This document shows positions 8,851-18,751 of a DNA stretch of 64,000 nucleotides, piece by piece. The stretch lies in assembly GCF_000379445.1 (NCBI RefSeq), contig NZ_KB902242.1, forward strand, positions 237 through 64,236, read 5' to 3'. The notes beneath the pieces were generated by a model that saw only the letters and a list, made by a program, of their open reading frames with translations, had not been told where the DNA came from and searched no databases. Both the position numbers and the translations under genes were made by a program. This DNA comes from Fangia hongkongensis FSC776 = DSM 21703. GTDB lineage: Bacteria > Pseudomonadota > Gammaproteobacteria > Francisellales > Francisellaceae. Numbering within the stretch: position 1 is the first letter of the stretch; the number at the start of each line of letters is the position of its first letter.

Positions 8851-10170
8851 ATGAAAATATATGACTACAAAACACTGTTAGATAGTGAAAAAGATAGTAT
8901 TTTATCCCGACCATTAAGTTCGAAAAATAAGGCGCTAAAAAGTGCTGTTGGCGAAATACTACAAAATGTCTATTCCAATAAAGATGCCGCACTATATGAA
9001 TACACACGGAAGTATGATGGTGTGGCGCTCGATGATTTGAGAGTAAGTGATGCGGAGTTTGAAGCCGCTCTTCAATCTGTAAGTGAAGAAGAGGTTAATC
9101 TCATCAAAAAAGTCATCCAGCGAGTTGAAAACTATCATAGAGAGATAAAACCAAAAACGCTTATTGTTGATACGGAAGATGGTGTGATTTGCCAAAAGTT
9201 ATATCACGCCATTGAATCGGTTGGTCTTTATGTGCCAGGAGGCTCTGCGCCTTTAATTTCAACACTTATCATGCTGGCAGTTCCTGCGAAAATTGCAGGC
9301 TGTCAAAATATTTCAGTTTGCACACCATGTGATAAAACTAAGAAAATTCACCCGCTTTTGTTGGTTGCCGCTCAGCTTTGTGGTGTTCGCTGTGTATATA
9401 AAATTGGTGGCGCCCAAGCGATTGCGGCAATGGCGTATGGGACTGAAAGCATTGCTAAAGTAAATAAAATTTATGGCCCTGGAAATAGCTGGGTAACAGA
9501 GGCTAAGCTTCAGGTATCTCAAGATGCCAAGGGCGCAGCGATTGACTTACCAGCAGGTCCATCAGAGGTGCTTGTGATTGCTGATCAAAAGGCAAATGCA
9601 CGTTATATCGCTTCAGATTTATTGGCGCAATTGGAGCATGGCGTTGATTCGCAGGCTATTTTATTAACCAATAGTGAAAAGCTAGTGGATAAAGTGCAAA
9701 ATGAAGTAACTAACCTATCAAAAATACTTACTCGACAAAGCATTTTAACTAAATCCATTCAAAACTTGGTAATTGTTTTGACTGAGAGCTTAGATGAAGC
9801 TGTAAGGCTATCAAATCAGTACGCACCAGAGCATTTAATTATTAATACTGACAATGCTAAAGCGCTTCTTTCTCAAGTGATGGCAGCAGGAGCTGTATTT
9901 ATAGGTCAATATGCAGCAGAAGCCTTGGGTGATTATCTTACTGGATCAAATCATGTGCTACCGACCTCGGGTTTTGCCAAGAGCTATGGCGGACTTGAAA
10001 CACGTGATTTTATGGTGGCAATCAGCGTACAGGAAGTCTCTGATATAGGTATCAAAAACATTGGAAAAATGGCAAGTAAACTCGCCCTAACTGAGGGATT
10101 GGATGCACATGCTCTGGCAGTTGATATTAGATTAAAAGATCTAGAAAAGGCAGTTTTTTATGAGCTTTGA
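8851..10170 (+). CDS. hisD: Histidinol dehydrogenase
   Basis: Zinc- and NAD-dependent oxidation of histidinol to histidine, the last two steps. 439 residues, full length. Motifs: YVPGGSAPL, KIYGPGNSWVTEAK (NAD site), DLLAQLEHGVDSQAIL (zinc Gln/His), the YAPEHL catalytic Glu-His, and the TGSNHVLPTSG end segment. Nine bases after hisG and overlapping hisC by 11. Confidence 0.98.
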   Translation: MKIYDYKTLLDSEKDSILSRPLSSKNKALKSAVGEILQNVYSNKDAALYEYTRKYDGVALDDLRVSDAEFEAALQSVSEEEVNLIKKVIQRVENYHREIKPKTLIVDTEDGVICQKLYHAIESVGLYVPGGSAPLISTLIMLAVPAKIAGCQNISVCTPCDKTKKIHPLLLVAAQLCGVRCVYKIGGAQAIAAMAYGTESIAKVNKIYGPGNSWVTEAKLQVSQDAKGAAIDLPAGPSEVLVIADQKANARYIASDLLAQLEHGVDSQAILLTNSEKLVDKVQNEVTNLSKILTRQSILTKSIQNLVIVLTESLDEAVRLSNQYAPEHLIINTDNAKALLSQVMAAGAVFIGQYAAEALGDYLTGSNHVLPTSGFAKSYGGLETRDFMVAISVQEVSDIGIKNIGKMASKLALTEGLDAHALAVDIRLKDLEKAVFYEL

Positions 10171-11227
10171 GCAATTAATACGTCGGGATTTACAGTGTTT
10201 TTCTCCTTACAAATCAGCGCGCTCAATAAAGCTTCAAGGGGAGATATGGCTAAATGCTAATGAGTCTCCATATAATGATGAGAAAAGACTTAATCGCTAT
10301 CCTGAGCCACAACCTAAAAAACTAAAGGCGCTATTGGCAGATTTCTATGAGATTACGGAAGATGAGCTACTTATTACCAGAGGAAGTGATGAAGGGATTG
10401 ATCTATTGATCCGCTTGTTTTGCACTTATAATGAAGATGAAATCTTAGCACTTGAGCCAACTTTTGGCATGTATCGTGTTTCAGCATCACTCCAGGGGGT
10501 TGCTTGTAACACTTGTAAACTTATTGCAGAAGATGATTTTCAGTTTGATAAACATACCCTTTTATCTTCTATGACAGATAAAACAAAGCTTGTTTTTTTA
10601 TGCTCGCCCAATAATCCAACTGGCCAGATTATTCCGCTTGAGGATATTGCTGAGCTTGCAAAGGTATTACAAGGGCAAAGTATGCTTGTGGTTGATGAGG
10701 CTTATATTGAGTTTAGTAAGCAAGCTTCAGCAAGCACGTTGATCGAACGCTTTGATAATGTGGTTGTTTTAAGAACCCTGTCAAAAGCGATGGGGCTTGC
10801 AGGGGCAAGGGTTGGCAGCGTGATTGCCAATAAAAAGCTGACTTTTTGGTTAAGTAGCATCATTGCGCCTTATCCAATCCCGACACCTGTGGCCAATGCT
10901 GCTATCGAGAAGTTGTGCTCTCATGCCTCTAAAGCATGCTATCAGCAAGAGATGGAAGATATTAATAAGGCGCGAGATATGTTATATACATTTTTAAAAT
11001 CACAGTCAATAGTCATTAAAATTTGGCAATCTTATGGTAATTTTCTATTGTGCCAGTTTAAAGAGAACGTCTATCAAATATTGTTAGACCAAAGGATTGT
11101 AATACGTGATTTTTCAAGTAGTTTAGATATTGAAAATCTCGTGCGTATTAGCATTGGTACGCCAAATGAAAATGAAAAGTTAATGAAAACTATACGCGAG
11201 ATAATGAAGCAAAATGCAGCAATATAA
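10160..11227 (+). CDS. hisC: Histidinol-phosphate aminotransferase
   Basis: PLP enzyme of fold type I, converting imidazole-acetol phosphate to histidinol phosphate. 355 residues. LWLNANESPYN near the start, CSPNNPTGQ, VVDEAYIEF, and the PLP lysine Lys209 in RTLSKAMGLAGARVG. Overlaps hisD by 11 and hisB by 14 bases. Confidence 0.97.
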   Translation: MSFEQLIRRDLQCFSPYKSARSIKLQGEIWLNANESPYNDEKRLNRYPEPQPKKLKALLADFYEITEDELLITRGSDEGIDLLIRLFCTYNEDEILALEPTFGMYRVSASLQGVACNTCKLIAEDDFQFDKHTLLSSMTDKTKLVFLCSPNNPTGQIIPLEDIAELAKVLQGQSMLVVDEAYIEFSKQASASTLIERFDNVVVLRTLSKAMGLAGARVGSVIANKKLTFWLSSIIAPYPIPTPVANAAIEKLCSHASKACYQQEMEDINKARDMLYTFLKSQSIVIKIWQSYGNFLLCQFKENVYQILLDQRIVIRDFSSSLDIENLVRISIGTPNENEKLMKTIREIMKQNAAI

Positions 11228-12284
11228 GTATTTATTTATTGATCGAGATGGCACCTTAATTAAAGAGCCTGAAGATTATCAAGTTGATTCACTCGATAAG
11301 CTTGATTTTATGGAGGGGGTTTTTGACGTCCTTAGAGACTTGAGTCATGCAGGTTTTAAGCTTGTGATGATCACCAATCAAGATGGGCTCGGGACAGCAT
11401 CCTTCCCGCAAAGCGATTTTGATCCAGCACATAATATGATGTTAAAAATATTCTTATCACAAGGCATTCAGTTTGAAGATGTACTTATCTGTCCGCATTT
11501 ACCAGAGGATAAATGTCACTGTAGAAAGCCAGAGATTGGTCTTTTAATTCCATATTTGACTCAACAGTGCATTGATTTAAAACAAAGCTATGTGGTTGGT
11601 GATAGAGACACTGATATAGAGCTTGCAGCTAGGCTTAATATTGAGGGCATTAAAATTGCTACAGCAAAGACCCCAGATTGGCATGCTGTACGTAAAGCAA
11701 TTTTACAGGCAGATAGAAAGGCAAAAATACAGCGAAAAACTAATGAAACGGACATTACTGTTTCTGTGAACTTGGATCAAAATGGGATAAGAGAAATTGA
11801 TACAGGCATTGGCTTTTTTGATCATATGTTGGATCAGATTGCAAAGCATGGTGGTTTTTCAGTTGATATCAAGGTAAAAGGGGATCTGGAGGTGGATGAT
11901 CACCATAGTGTTGAAGATGTTGCCATTAGCTTGTCAGAAGCTATTTCACAGGCGCTTGGTGATAAATATGGGATTAACCGCTATGGTTTTTTGTTGCCAA
12001 TGGATGAATCTGAAGCAAAGATTTCTCTTGATTTAAGTGGCCGTGCTTTTTGTCAATTTAATGCAAACTTCCCAAGTGAAAAAGTAGGCATGTTGTCTAC
12101 AGAGATGGTATCACATTTTTTCTCATCGTTTGCAGCGGGGCTTAAGGCAACACTACACCTGTCAGTCACTGGTGAAAACACACATCATATGGTTGAGGCC
12201 GCATTTAAGGCATTAGGTAAAGTATTAGCTCAGGCAATCGAGCGCACCTCTAAAGAGCTGCCAAGCACCAAGGGGGTGTTATGA
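11214..12284 (+). CDS. hisB: Bifunctional histidinol-phosphatase / imidazoleglycerol-phosphate dehydratase
   Basis: 356 residues, the fused enterobacterial-type HisB. Residues 1-~165 are a HAD phosphatase with Asp10/Asp12 in FIDRDGTLI and a zinc loop CPHLPEDKCHC. Residues ~170-356 are the dehydratase, with the metal-binding pairs in FDHMLDQIAKHGGF, DDHHSVEDVAI and THHMVEAAFKALG. Overlaps hisH by 4 bases. Confidence 0.97.
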   Translation: MQQYKYLFIDRDGTLIKEPEDYQVDSLDKLDFMEGVFDVLRDLSHAGFKLVMITNQDGLGTASFPQSDFDPAHNMMLKIFLSQGIQFEDVLICPHLPEDKCHCRKPEIGLLIPYLTQQCIDLKQSYVVGDRDTDIELAARLNIEGIKIATAKTPDWHAVRKAILQADRKAKIQRKTNETDITVSVNLDQNGIREIDTGIGFFDHMLDQIAKHGGFSVDIKVKGDLEVDDHHSVEDVAISLSEAISQALGDKYGINRYGFLLPMDESEAKISLDLSGRAFCQFNANFPSEKVGMLSTEMVSHFFSSFAAGLKATLHLSVTGENTHHMVEAAFKALGKVLAQAIERTSKELPSTKGVL

Positions 12285-12880
12285 TTGCCATTATTGATTG
12301 CTGTGGCAGTAATTTTGCTTCGATTCAATATGCCTTTGAGCGCCTAGGGCAAAGCTGTTTGTTAACGCATGATAAAGATGCGATCAGTAGAGCAAATTAT
12401 GTCATCTTGCCGGGAGTGGGCCATGCAAAATCTTCTATGAAAGCGCTTAAAAGCCATGCCCTTGATGCCTTTATTCCTACTTTAAAACAGCCTGTTTTAG
12501 GCATTTGTTTGGGGATGCAGCTTTTATATTCCCACTCAGAAGAAGGTGACACAAAGTGTCTTGATATTATTCAGGGAAAAGTGAGATCTTTTAGTGCACA
12601 TAATTCCAAAGAGTCTGTCCCGCATATGGGATGGAACACATTGACAAACATTGCAGAGGTGAATCTGCTTCAAGGTTTAGAGCAAACCAAACACCTTTAT
12701 TTTGTTCATAGTTACTATGCGGATATTACAGAAGACTGTATGGCTGAGTGTGATTATATTTTACCATTTGCTGCGATGGTGCAAAAAAGAAACTTTTATG
12801 GCATGCAGTTTCACCCTGAAAAGTCAGGAACTGTCGGTGAGACACTATTAAGAAATTTTATTAATGAGGGGAAAAAGTGA
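12281..12880 (+). CDS. hisH: Imidazole glycerol phosphate synthase, glutaminase subunit
   Basis: Class I glutamine amidotransferase supplying ammonia to HisF. 199 residues; triad Cys76 (GICLGMQ), His178 and Glu180 (MQFHPEKSG). Note a Cys-Cys pair at residues 7-8. Overlaps hisB and hisA by 4 bases each. Confidence 0.97.
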   Translation: MIAIIDCCGSNFASIQYAFERLGQSCLLTHDKDAISRANYVILPGVGHAKSSMKALKSHALDAFIPTLKQPVLGICLGMQLLYSHSEEGDTKCLDIIQGKVRSFSAHNSKESVPHMGWNTLTNIAEVNLLQGLEQTKHLYFVHSYYADITEDCMAECDYILPFAAMVQKRNFYGMQFHPEKSGTVGETLLRNFINEGKK

Positions 12881-13602
12881 ATATTTTACCTGCGATTGAT
12901 CTAATTAATGCTCAGTGTGTGCGTTTGAAAAAAGGGGATTTTAATCAACTTACCACCTATCCACTTTCACCTTTTGAGGTTGCAAGAGAGTATCAAACAA
13001 ATGGCGCAAAGTTTCTTCATGTGGTTGATTTGGATGGCGCAAAAAAAGGTGCATTTGAGCAATTTGATGTGACTCAGCAAATAAGAGATGCATGTGATAT
13101 GACACTGCAAGTAGGCGGTGGGATTAAATCTAAAGAGATTATTGATAGACTCTTTGCAATAGGCGTTGATCGGGTGGTTATCGGTTCGCTGGCAGTGAGA
13201 GATAAATATCTAACAAGCGAGCTCCTTCAATACTACGGCAGTGAGAGGATTACACTGGCGCTTGATGTTCATATTCAAAATAGCCTGCCTATGATTGCAA
13301 CTCATGGATGGGTGAATACTTCAGATCAAACACTTGATGATTTAATCGAGTATTACGCGCCACAAGGATTAAAACATGTTCTTTGCACAGATATCTCCAA
13401 AGATGGTTTGCTAAAAGGGCCTAATATCAAGCTTTATCAAGCCTATCAAAGACGCTATTCAGATATTGTATTTCAAGCCTCAGGCGGAGTTGGGCAGTTA
13501 AGTGATTTAACAAGTTTAAAAAAAGCTGGAGTAAAAAGTGTCATTGTTGGCAAGGCATTATATGAGAACAAATTCACACTCAAAGAGGCGCTGACATGCT
13601 AG
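12877..13602 (+). CDS. hisA: ProFAR isomerase
   Basis: (beta/alpha)8 barrel isomerase of the ProFAR aminoaldose. 241 residues. Catalytic Asp8 in [15 protein letters not shown], the phosphate loop QVGGGIKS, and a second catalytic Asp near LALDVHI. Start is ATG/GTG-overlapping: the first codon is GTG within the hisH stop region. Overlaps hisF by 7 bases. Confidence 0.97.
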   Translation: MNILPAIDLINAQCVRLKKGDFNQLTTYPLSPFEVAREYQTNGAKFLHVVDLDGAKKGAFEQFDVTQQIRDACDMTLQVGGGIKSKEIIDRLFAIGVDRVVIGSLAVRDKYLTSELLQYYGSERITLALDVHIQNSLPMIATHGWVNTSDQTLDDLIEYYAPQGLKHVLCTDISKDGLLKGPNIKLYQAYQRRYSDIVFQASGGVGQLSDLTSLKKAGVKSVIVGKALYENKFTLKEALTC

Positions 13603-14381
13603 CCAAGAGAATTATTCCTTGCCTTGATGTTAAAGATGGCAAAGTGGTGAAAGGGGTTAAGTTTAAAAATCATCGTGTGATTGGTGATATTGTGCCGTTG
13701 GCAAAAAAGTACTCAGATAGTGGCGCTGATGAGCTGGTGTTTTATGATATTAGTGCCAGCAGTGATATGTGCCGTGTCAGGACACATTGGGTGAGTCAGA
13801 TTGCTGAAAATATTAATATTCCATTTTGTGTTGCAGGTGGCATTCGCACCGTAGAAGATGCCAGGGAAATTTTAAATGCAGGGGCAGATAAAATTTCTAT
13901 TAACTCGCCAGCATTAGAGCGAGCAGATTTTATTAATGAGCTTGTAGATTGCTTTGGTCAGCAGTGTGTGGTTGTGGGTATTGATAGCAAAGAAGATAAA
14001 GAGAATAAAGGACATTATCAGGTCTATCAATACACAGGTGATGAGAAAAAAACCATTAAAACAACTAAAGATCCACTTATTTGGGCACAGGAAGTTGCAA
14101 AGCGCGGAGCAGGTGAGATTGTACTTAACTGTATGAATCAAGATGGAGTTAAAAAAGGCTATGCAATCAATCATCTAAATGAAATAGCACAAGCGGTTAA
14201 TATCCCCGTAATAGCATCAGGTGGTGCAGGAGAAATAGCGCATTTTTATGAGGTTTTTACTAAAAGCACGGTCAGTGGTGCGCTGGCAGCAAGTGTGTTT
14301 CATGATGAATTGATTTCAATTTCTGATTTAAAAGAAAACTTAGTCAGTAACAATATTCCAATAAGGGCATGTAATGGATAA
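13596..14381 (+). CDS. hisF: Imidazole glycerol phosphate synthase, cyclase subunit
   Basis: Barrel partner of HisH, making IGP and AICAR. 261 residues. Asp11 in [29 protein letters not shown] phosphate loop, catalytic Asp in [10 protein letters not shown], and [10 protein letters not shown]. Overlaps hisIE by 8 bases. Confidence 0.98.
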   Translation: MLAKRIIPCLDVKDGKVVKGVKFKNHRVIGDIVPLAKKYSDSGADELVFYDISASSDMCRVRTHWVSQIAENINIPFCVAGGIRTVEDAREILNAGADKISINSPALERADFINELVDCFGQQCVVVGIDSKEDKENKGHYQVYQYTGDEKKTIKTTKDPLIWAQEVAKRGAGEIVLNCMNQDGVKKGYAINHLNEIAQAVNIPVIASGGAGEIAHFYEVFTKSTVSGALAASVFHDELISISDLKENLVSNNIPIRACNG

Positions 14382-15012
14382 GAAATTAGCCGAAAAAATA
14401 GACTGGGAAAAGATTGATGGACTTGTTCCTGCAATTATCCAAGATGCAAATACCAATCAAGTGCTGATGCTTGGGTTTATGGATAAAGCTGCGCTTATTC
14501 AAACGATAGAGTCTCAGAAGGTTGTATTTTATAGCAGGACAAAAAAAAGGCTTTGGATGAAAGGTGAGAGTAGTGGCAATATACTGAATGTTGTTACGAT
14601 GTCGCTTGATTGTGATAATGATACGCTTTTAGTCAAAGCACATCCAAAAGGGCCAACCTGTCATTTGGGAAAAACAAGTTGCTTTGATAAGGTTGATAAT
14701 AGTGATGGAGCTATTACGGGCGAATTTAATGTATTAACGCATTTGCAGGCAACGATTCAATCAAGGTTTGATAAGAGACCTAAAGATAGTTATATCACCT
14801 CATTGATTGAGTCAGGGGTTGCAAGGATGGCTCAGAAGGTTGGTGAAGAGGGGGTGGAAGTCGCCATTGCTGCGATGAAAAAAGATTCCGATGCCAAAGC
14901 GGAACTTGCTGAGGAAAGTGCTGATCTTTTGTTCCACTTGATGATATTACTCAAAGCGCAAGATCTTTCATTGGATGATGTACTTAGCGTTTTACAGAAA
15001 AGGACGCGTTAA
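14374..15012 (+). CDS. hisI: Phosphoribosyl-AMP cyclohydrolase / phosphoribosyl-ATP diphosphatase
   Basis: Fused HisIE, steps 2 and 3. 212 residues. Residues 1-~115 are the cyclohydrolase with the zinc/Mg segment [21 protein letters not shown]. Residues ~120-212 are the diphosphatase, an all-helical MazG-like fold with [10 protein letters not shown] and [11 protein letters not shown]. Last gene of the operon; its stop is 1 base from the convergent gltS stop. Confidence 0.97.
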   Translation: MDKKLAEKIDWEKIDGLVPAIIQDANTNQVLMLGFMDKAALIQTIESQKVVFYSRTKKRLWMKGESSGNILNVVTMSLDCDNDTLLVKAHPKGPTCHLGKTSCFDKVDNSDGAITGEFNVLTHLQATIQSRFDKRPKDSYITSLIESGVARMAQKVGEEGVEVAIAAMKKDSDAKAELAEESADLLFHLMILLKAQDLSLDDVLSVLQKRTR

Positions 15013-15013
15013 G

Positions 15014-16210
15014 CTAAAAAATATTTAAAAACGTTGTAATGGCGCCAGCGTTGAAAAAATCAATCAGTACAGAGCCAACAATTGGAACGACAAAGAATGC
15101 TTGAGGTGCTGGATAGTTTTTGGCAGTGAAAGCTTCCATATTGGCAATAGCATTAGGTGTAGCGCCCATGCCAAGCCCAACTGTTCCACAGGTCATAACC
15201 GCAGCATCATAGTTTTTGCCAAGTGCTCTGAAAATGACAAAGCGTGCAAATAAAACAACTAAAATCAGCTGAGCAAAGAGAATCAGCAGCATCGGCAATG
15301 CAAGGCTGACTAAAGAGAGAAGTTTCATTTGCATCAATGCCATCGATAAGAATATCGATAAAGAAATTGCGCCAAGCATTTGAAGCTCTGTGTCTTTGAT
15401 TTCAAAGATATCTGTTGCATCTGCCAGATTTCGAATAATGGCCGCAGCAAGCATGGCACCAATATAAGGGGGCAAGATAATATTCATAGACTCAAACCAA
15501 GCAGAGAAGAGACTACCAATACCAATGGCAAGAATAATCATAACAACAGCATTAAACACACCATGTTGGCAGATCGATAAAACCCGATCTTCATTGCTTT
15601 TTCGCGTATCTGGATGCACAGCATCCTCTTTTGGCTTCAGTTGATATTTTTTCATAAGATATCTTGCAACGGGTCCACCTGATAAGCTGCCAGCTATCAG
15701 CCCAAAAGTTGCAGCGGCAGCAGTAATAGTGGTTGCGCTTTTCAGTCCGAAATTATCTTCAAGTATTTGTGAAAAAGCAATTCCAGTGCCATGACCACCA
15801 ACCATGGTTACCGAGCTATTTGCCATCCCAAATGCAGAAGACAATCCTAAAAGATTTGCTAAAGAAACACCAAGAAGGTTTTGTAATATTACTAAAATAC
15901 ACATGCAAACAAATAAAATAATCACCGTTCGCCCACCAATAAACAAGAATCGTAGGCTAGCGGAAAAACCAATCGTGGCAAAGAAAATAAGCATAAAGTA
16001 GTTTTGCGCGCTGGAGTCAAAGTGAATATGCAGTAGCTCAAAATAGGCTAAAATAGCGATTAAGATAGAAAATAAAAGGCCTCCGACTACTGGAGGTGGA
16101 ATAAAAAAGCGTGACAAAATATTCACGCGCTTTTGTATAAAAATACCCGCAAGCAATACCAAAATAGAAATTGCAATAGTCAGTAGTGCATTACTTTCTA
16201 ATGTGATCAT
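15014..16210 (-). CDS. gltS: Sodium/glutamate symporter
   Basis: 398 residues, about ten to twelve membrane segments. Recognised by family motifs such as FIPPPVVGGLL, MVGGHGTGIAFS and CGTVGLGMGATPNAIANM, which form the two symmetric ion/substrate hairpins of GltS. Imports glutamate with Na+. The ATG at 16210 has a GGGAGAG Shine-Dalgarno. Confidence 0.95.
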   Translation of the reverse strand: MITLESNALLTIAISILVLLAGIFIQKRVNILSRFFIPPPVVGGLLFSILIAILAYFELLHIHFDSSAQNYFMLIFFATIGFSASLRFLFIGGRTVIILFVCMCILVILQNLLGVSLANLLGLSSAFGMANSSVTMVGGHGTGIAFSQILEDNFGLKSATTITAAAATFGLIAGSLSGGPVARYLMKKYQLKPKEDAVHPDTRKSNEDRVLSICQHGVFNAVVMIILAIGIGSLFSAWFESMNIILPPYIGAMLAAAIIRNLADATDIFEIKDTELQMLGAISLSIFLSMALMQMKLLSLVSLALPMLLILFAQLILVVLFARFVIFRALGKNYDAAVMTCGTVGLGMGATPNAIANMEAFTAKNYPAPQAFFVVPIVGSVLIDFFNAGAITTFLNIF

Positions 16211-16300
16211 ATTAAATCTCTCCCATACCCATTATCTCTAACAGCATATAAAGATAAAAAAATCATAGAAAGCTTTTTATACCAAATTGATGGGGTGTAA

Positions 16301-17533
16301 TTAGCGTCTTTTATAGTGGAGATAGGAGAAAAACCCGCCAAATGCCAATGCAATAGCAGCAAGATAAAATGGAAAGATAACATTCAAATTAACAATAGGT
16401 CCAAGGCTAAAGGCATTGATAAACCAGGCAACACCAAATACAGAGGTAGCGCCGCCCATGATGGCGCCTTGTTCATGCTCTTCAACCATTGAAGCAATAA
16501 CAGCCAGTAGTGCAGTGTAGAAGATGATCTGAATCATAGCACTAAAAAAAGCACTAAATATCATCACGCCAACATTAATCCAAGTGGCCGCCAAAAGAAA
16601 AATGAGCGCAAGTAAGGTGGCAGTAGTATACATGGCCTGCTTTGAGCTTAAGCGTTTGAGTACTTTTTGTTGCACCCATAGTGTTGAGAGCGCAAAGCCT
16701 GCGCTTAAAACAATAAAAATACCGCCAACAGCACTTTGTCCAAAGCCAAAGAGTTTTGCCAGCGCAAGTGGCAGTGCTTGGGCATAATAGCCCCAACCAA
16801 TTTGCAGCATTAAAAAGGCGAGTGCTAATATTTGAACGCGCTTATCGATAAACATAATGCGAAAGCTAAAAATAAGTGAGATTAAGTGTAGCTTGGCTTT
16901 TTGTAGTGGTTTTGTATAGGTCTCTGGCAGAAACATGCAAACGCTGATTAAATTAACAATGGCTAAAATGGCACCAAAGAGAAAAGGCAGATTGATTGCT
17001 TGATACTCTGTTGTCGCGAGCATCCCTACTATGGTGGTAATAATAGGACCAAAGATAAAGCCAATTGATGCCGCCAAGGTGATTAAGCTTAAGTTTTTAA
17101 TCCTGTTTTCACTGGTAGATATATCAAGAATAACGGTTTGTGCAATGCTGAAACTGCCACCAAAAAAACCACAAATAAATCGACTGAAGATAAAAAGTGC
17201 CAATGAGCCACTATGGAAAGCCAGCACTGAAAGTAAATAGGCAATGGCTGTACCGATTAACGAGGCGATCAGCATGGTTTTACGGCCATAATTATCAGAC
17301 AGACGACCGATGATTGCGCTGCCAATAAAAATACCAAGCGGCCACGCTGCCATCGATACACCGTAATACAAGCTTCGTGTGCTTTGTGATGTCTCTGGGG
17401 CAAATAACACACTGTTGTGAGAGAAAATAATCTCAGGGATAACGGGGAAAACAAGCCCAACCCCCATAATGTCAATGACAATGGTTAGCATTAAAATGCC
17501 AAGTAAAAGCATTTGATTGTTATCTGTTTTCAT
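16301..17533 (-). CDS. MFS transporter, TetA/multidrug-like
   Basis: 410 residues, 12 predicted membrane helices. The cytoplasmic loop motif GRLSDNYGRKTMLIAS between helices 2 and 3 and the FGPIITTIVG segment in helix 5 mark drug:H+ antiporters of the TetA/Bcr type. Substrate unknown. AAGGAAA ribosome site before the ATG. Separated from gltS by 90 bases. Confidence 0.85.
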   Translation of the reverse strand: MKTDNNQMLLLGILMLTIVIDIMGVGLVFPVIPEIIFSHNSVLFAPETSQSTRSLYYGVSMAAWPLGIFIGSAIIGRLSDNYGRKTMLIASLIGTAIAYLLSVLAFHSGSLALFIFSRFICGFFGGSFSIAQTVILDISTSENRIKNLSLITLAASIGFIFGPIITTIVGMLATTEYQAINLPFLFGAILAIVNLISVCMFLPETYTKPLQKAKLHLISLIFSFRIMFIDKRVQILALAFLMLQIGWGYYAQALPLALAKLFGFGQSAVGGIFIVLSAGFALSTLWVQQKVLKRLSSKQAMYTTATLLALIFLLAATWINVGVMIFSAFFSAMIQIIFYTALLAVIASMVEEHEQGAIMGGATSVFGVAWFINAFSLGPIVNLNVIFPFYLAAIALAFGGFFSYLHYKRR

Positions 17534-17764
17534 AAACTACTATTTCCTTTTGTCATTTATATCCCTTGTAAATAAGCACGGGGCTTTCTTTTAAAAAAGC
17601 AGAAGGTGTGAATATCAACGAGGAAGGTGTACATAGGTTTATCTTTCGAACATGTACTTGTATATCAATCAAAAACTAAGATACTGTTTTAGCGTTGATA
17701 TGAATAGACTGTAAAAGCTACGAGAGTATAATTTACCCTGTTTAAGCAAAAAAGCAAAACAAAA

Positions 17765-18583
17765 TTAGAACATTTTTACCAATAACAGCAAAATACAGAC
17801 AAGAAGTAGACCAATAAAGCACTTTTTAACGGTTGATTCTGATAGTTTATGCGCTGCTGAGACACCTTTTGGCGTGAGCCATAAGCTCATCGGTAGAATC
17901 AGCAAAAAGCTCAGCCAGTTAACATACCCAATGCTAAGTGGGATGCTTGGACCTTGGTATATGACACCTGTGATAATTGCCATAATAGTCCCTCCAATGC
18001 CAATAAAAACACCAGATAGACTTGAAATTGCCATGGCTTTTTTAATGCTGATATGAAGCAGCTTCTTACAATACGGAACAATAAAAGTGCCGCCACCTAT
18101 GCCCATTAATACAGAGAGAAGGGCGATAATGCTACTGCCGGCTGCAATGCGTATTGTGGAGGAAGGTGTGCTTATCGCATCAGGTGTTTTGTGGGTGTCT
18201 TTTAGAAACAAAGAGAACATTGAGAATAACAGTAGAAAAAGAAAAATAATCTTCAGAATAATGCCTGCAATAAACAGCATAGCAATGCCTCCTATTACAA
18301 TACCAATAATAAGTCCAGGCAACCAGCGTTTAAATAGTAAGGTATCTAGATTCCCAAGAGCAATTTGCTTTTTGCTGGCCATCAAAGCATTGGGAATAAT
18401 GATGGCTAAAGAGGTTCCAATGGCAGTGTGGGTTGCAATGCCTGCATGACCAAAATGCTCGAACACAATAATGAAAATAGGGACTAAAATCACGCCGCCG
18501 CCAATGCCAAAAAAGCCCGATGCAAATCCAGCAACAGCACCACTGAGTAAAATGAGTAATAAAAAAAGAAGATCAATTGTCAC
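17765..18583 (-). CDS. TauE/SafE family permease
   Basis: 272 residues in two similar halves, each with the family's Gly-rich motif (FGIGGGVILVPI near residue 25 and MGIGGGTFIVPYCKKLL near 160). Seven to eight membrane helices. The family exports sulfite, sulfoacetate or other organosulfur anions; the substrate here is unknown. Start codon is GTG. Divergent from gltX. Confidence 0.88.
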   Translation of the reverse strand: MTIDLLFLLLILLSGAVAGFASGFFGIGGGVILVPIFIIVFEHFGHAGIATHTAIGTSLAIIIPNALMASKKQIALGNLDTLLFKRWLPGLIIGIVIGGIAMLFIAGIILKIIFLFLLLFSMFSLFLKDTHKTPDAISTPSSTIRIAAGSSIIALLSVLMGIGGGTFIVPYCKKLLHISIKKAMAISSLSGVFIGIGGTIMAIITGVIYQGPSIPLSIGYVNWLSFLLILPMSLWLTPKGVSAAHKLSESTVKKCFIGLLLVCILLLLVKMF

Positions 18584-18751
18584 AAGGCAAAACCATTTGC
18601 TAGATATGGATACTATTTAGTGTATATCAATGTGCGTTTATTTTGCAGTTAAAGGCAATAAAATCGTCTTCATTGTCTTATTATTCATCGTTTTTTACGG
18701 TAAACTGACAGGCGTTCGATTAAAGTGAGATGAATTTAAGGTTGAATAAAT

